Assembly: GCF_009797025.1 (NCBI RefSeq)
Contig: NZ_CP047027.1
Location: 248,001 to 312,000, forward strand
Source of the DNA: Cellulophaga sp. L1A9
Lineage (GTDB): Bacteria > Bacteroidota > Bacteroidia > Flavobacteriales > Flavobacteriaceae
Length of the DNA stretch: 64,000 bases
Direction: 5' to 3'
In this document: in pieces, positions 62,898 through 64,000 of the stretch
Numbering within the stretch: position 1 is the stretch's first letter
Layout of the letters: every line of letters begins with the position of its first letter
Notes under the pieces: model-generated
The model's input: the letters and a program-made list of their open reading frames with translations, nothing else
What the model was told of the DNA's origin: nothing
Databases searched by the model: none
Translations under genes and position numbers: made by a program

Positions 62898-64000
62898 TTA
62901 TGATTTTTCCGTGCTATTTAAACTTGTTAGCGGTGCTACTCCTTTCATGAAGTTTTTAAAAGGCTTTTTAATATCTACTGGATCATTCATTTGTTTTTGC
63001 AAAACCCTATATTCTCTGTAGAGTTTTTTCAAAACTTTTTTGTATTTACCATTATCCGCTGCTAAATCATATTTTTCAGATGGGTCATTTTTCATATCAT
63101 ACAACCTAACTGTATTGGCTGTTGGGTAGATAATCATTTTATAATCTTCCGTTCTATACATTCTTTGGGCACCAAAATAAGCACCATAAACAGTCGGATA
63201 ATTACTGGTATTAACCTTCCCTGTTGCCAAAGGCAATAAGCTATTAAAATCTACTTGCTCCGGTTTTTTAAGTCCTGCCAACTCTAGAGTCGTTGGCATA
63301 ATATCTTGCAAGTAAACAAAGGATTCTATCGTTTTTCCTTTTGGAAGATTTGGTCCAGATATAATTAGCGGTACACGCATGCTACTTTCATACATATTTT
63401 GTTTACCCATAAAACCATGATCACCTACAGAAAGCCCATGGTCTGCTGTGAAAAATATATAAGTATTATCTGCTTTTCCTGAGCCTTCTAACGCATCTAA
63501 AATACGGCCTATTTGGGCATCCATATGGCTTATTAAGGCGTAGTATTCTTGTCTGTTTACTTGTACGGAATATTTTGTTCTAGGGAAAGGCGCTAGTTTT
63601 TCGTCCCGCAATCCACGCCCCGAACCAGCATATTCATTATATGGATATTCGGGAATGAAATTATCAGGCACTTTGATTTCATCTACCGGGTACATATCAA
63701 CAAATTCTTTAGGAGCTTGCCTTGGGTCGTGTGGTGCATTAAATGCTAAATACATGAAAAACGGATTGTCCCTTGATTTTGATTGTTCTAAAAAAGAAAT
63801 ACCATTATCTGCTAACACTTCACTCCAGTGTTTACCTCCCTGCCAAAATCCACCTAGTTTTTTATCATAGGGAGACCAAGTATCCGGCTTATTTTTTTCA
63901 AAACTACGCGTATACCTTGTATTGGTTTGTCTTGGCATACCACCTCTAACATTTTTAGTATAATCAAAAGCCTCTTTAGCTTCTATTTCTTTTATATGCC
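62898..64000 (-). CDS. sulfatase (S1 family), 5' end beyond the window
   Basis: The frame is open to the right edge (HIKEIEAKEAFDYTKNVRGG before the first ATG at 63938), so the N-terminal half with the Cys/Ser formylglycine signature is outside. Visible: FFMYLAFNAPHDPRQAPKEF, YYALISHMDAQIGRIL, YIFFTADHGLSVGDHGFMGKQNMYE (metal Asp-His and basic Lys), RVPLIISGPNLPKG, YLQDIMPTTLELAGL and RLYDMKNDPSEKYDLA. This is the S1 sulfatase core and C-terminal subdomain, of the iduronate/choline-sulfatase-like kind. It removes sulfate from polysaccharide sugars and would act before the fucosidase downstream. Confidence 0.93.
   Translation of the reverse strand, partial: HIKEIEAKEAFDYTKNVRGGMPRQTNTRYTRSFEKNKPDTWSPYDKKLGGFWQGGKHWSEVLADNGISFLEQSKSRDNPFFMYLAFNAPHDPRQAPKEFVDMYPVDEIKVPDNFIPEYPYNEYAGSGRGLRDEKLAPFPRTKYSVQVNRQEYYALISHMDAQIGRILDALEGSGKADNTYIFFTADHGLSVGDHGFMGKQNMYESSMRVPLIISGPNLPKGKTIESFVYLQDIMPTTLELAGLKKPEQVDFNSLLPLATGKVNTSNYPTVYGAYFGAQRMYRTEDYKMIIYPTANTVRLYDMKNDPSEKYDLAADNGKYKKVLKKLYREYRVLQKQMNDPVDIKKPFKNFMKGVAPLTSLNSTEKS

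Noticed and set aside
1..64000. tRNA, rRNA, prophage, plasmid origin or known defence system
   Set aside because: I looked for cloverleaf-like repeats, 16S/23S signatures, phage structural or integrase genes, rep genes and defence nucleases and saw none.

Overview
The window looks like chromosomal DNA of a marine-type Flavobacteriaceae bacterium (Bacteroidetes). Supporting signs are AT-rich DNA, many Bacteroidetes-type lipoproteins, a TonB receptor with an N-terminal carboxypeptidase-regulatory domain, two giant beta-propeller/Y_Y_Y histidine kinases, a thrombospondin type 3 surface protein, a YHYH protein, and a cluster of fucosidase, sulfatase and ThuA genes. Closeness to Cellulophaga, Maribacter or Zobellia is only an impression. 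I saw no tRNA, rRNA, CRISPR array or prophage.

Layout. 0-3 kb: a lipocalin-like/TIM-barrel sugar isomerase fusion, a ThuA-like protein and a membrane hydrolase-like protein. 3-8.2 kb (minus): FKBP-TPR lipid-exported isomerase, a broken lipoprotein gene, and a two-gene unit of a PQQ-type sugar dehydrogenase plus a TonB receptor. 8.8-15.4 kb: propeller histidine kinase, alpha/beta hydrolase-TPR, a PqqB-like lipoprotein and a membrane protein. 15.5-16.9 kb: an intact IS3-family element with terminal repeats, AAT target duplication and a canonical A AAA AAG frameshift site. 17-28.7 kb: small lipoproteins (one with an exported ASCH domain), a DUF2459 protein, an SDR, a second propeller kinase, a peptidase-like membrane protein, and AraC plus pirin. 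29.5-38 kb: TSP3 protein with a frame break in an A9 run, a K+/H+ antiporter, a transglutaminase-like protein, an RBBP9-type hydrolase, a YHYH pair, and a coupled pair of related small membrane proteins of unknown function. 38-38.7 kb: a GC-rich folded element and a decayed secreted-protein gene.

39.5-44.5 kb is a glyoxylate-shunt locus: a RamB/ScfR-type regulator divergent from aceB-aceA, with a perfect 14-bp palindrome between them. 45-57.5 kb holds a PAS kinase/response-regulator pair, amino-acid permease, acetyltransferase, adenine deaminase, a four-helix sensor-like membrane protein before a SulP transporter, and a phospholipase-D/cardiolipin-synthase-like lipoprotein. 57.8-58.2 kb is a 98-bp tandem repeat array. 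58.5-64 kb (minus) is a polysaccharide-utilisation fragment: sulfatase (runs off the window), GH29 fucosidase with a broken signal peptide, ThuA-LamG protein, and a decayed GH95 fucosidase joined to the tail of another glycosidase.

Functional themes: (1) likely sulfated-fucan or fucose-containing glycan degradation; (2) PQQ, with a predicted PQQ dehydrogenase beside a TonB receptor that may import PQQ, and an exported PqqB relative; (3) acetate/fatty-acid growth through the glyoxylate shunt; (4) gene decay. Several breaks lie in A-runs, so sequencing error must be excluded before calling them true pseudogenes or phase-variable genes. All family assignments are from reading the sequence; no searches were run.
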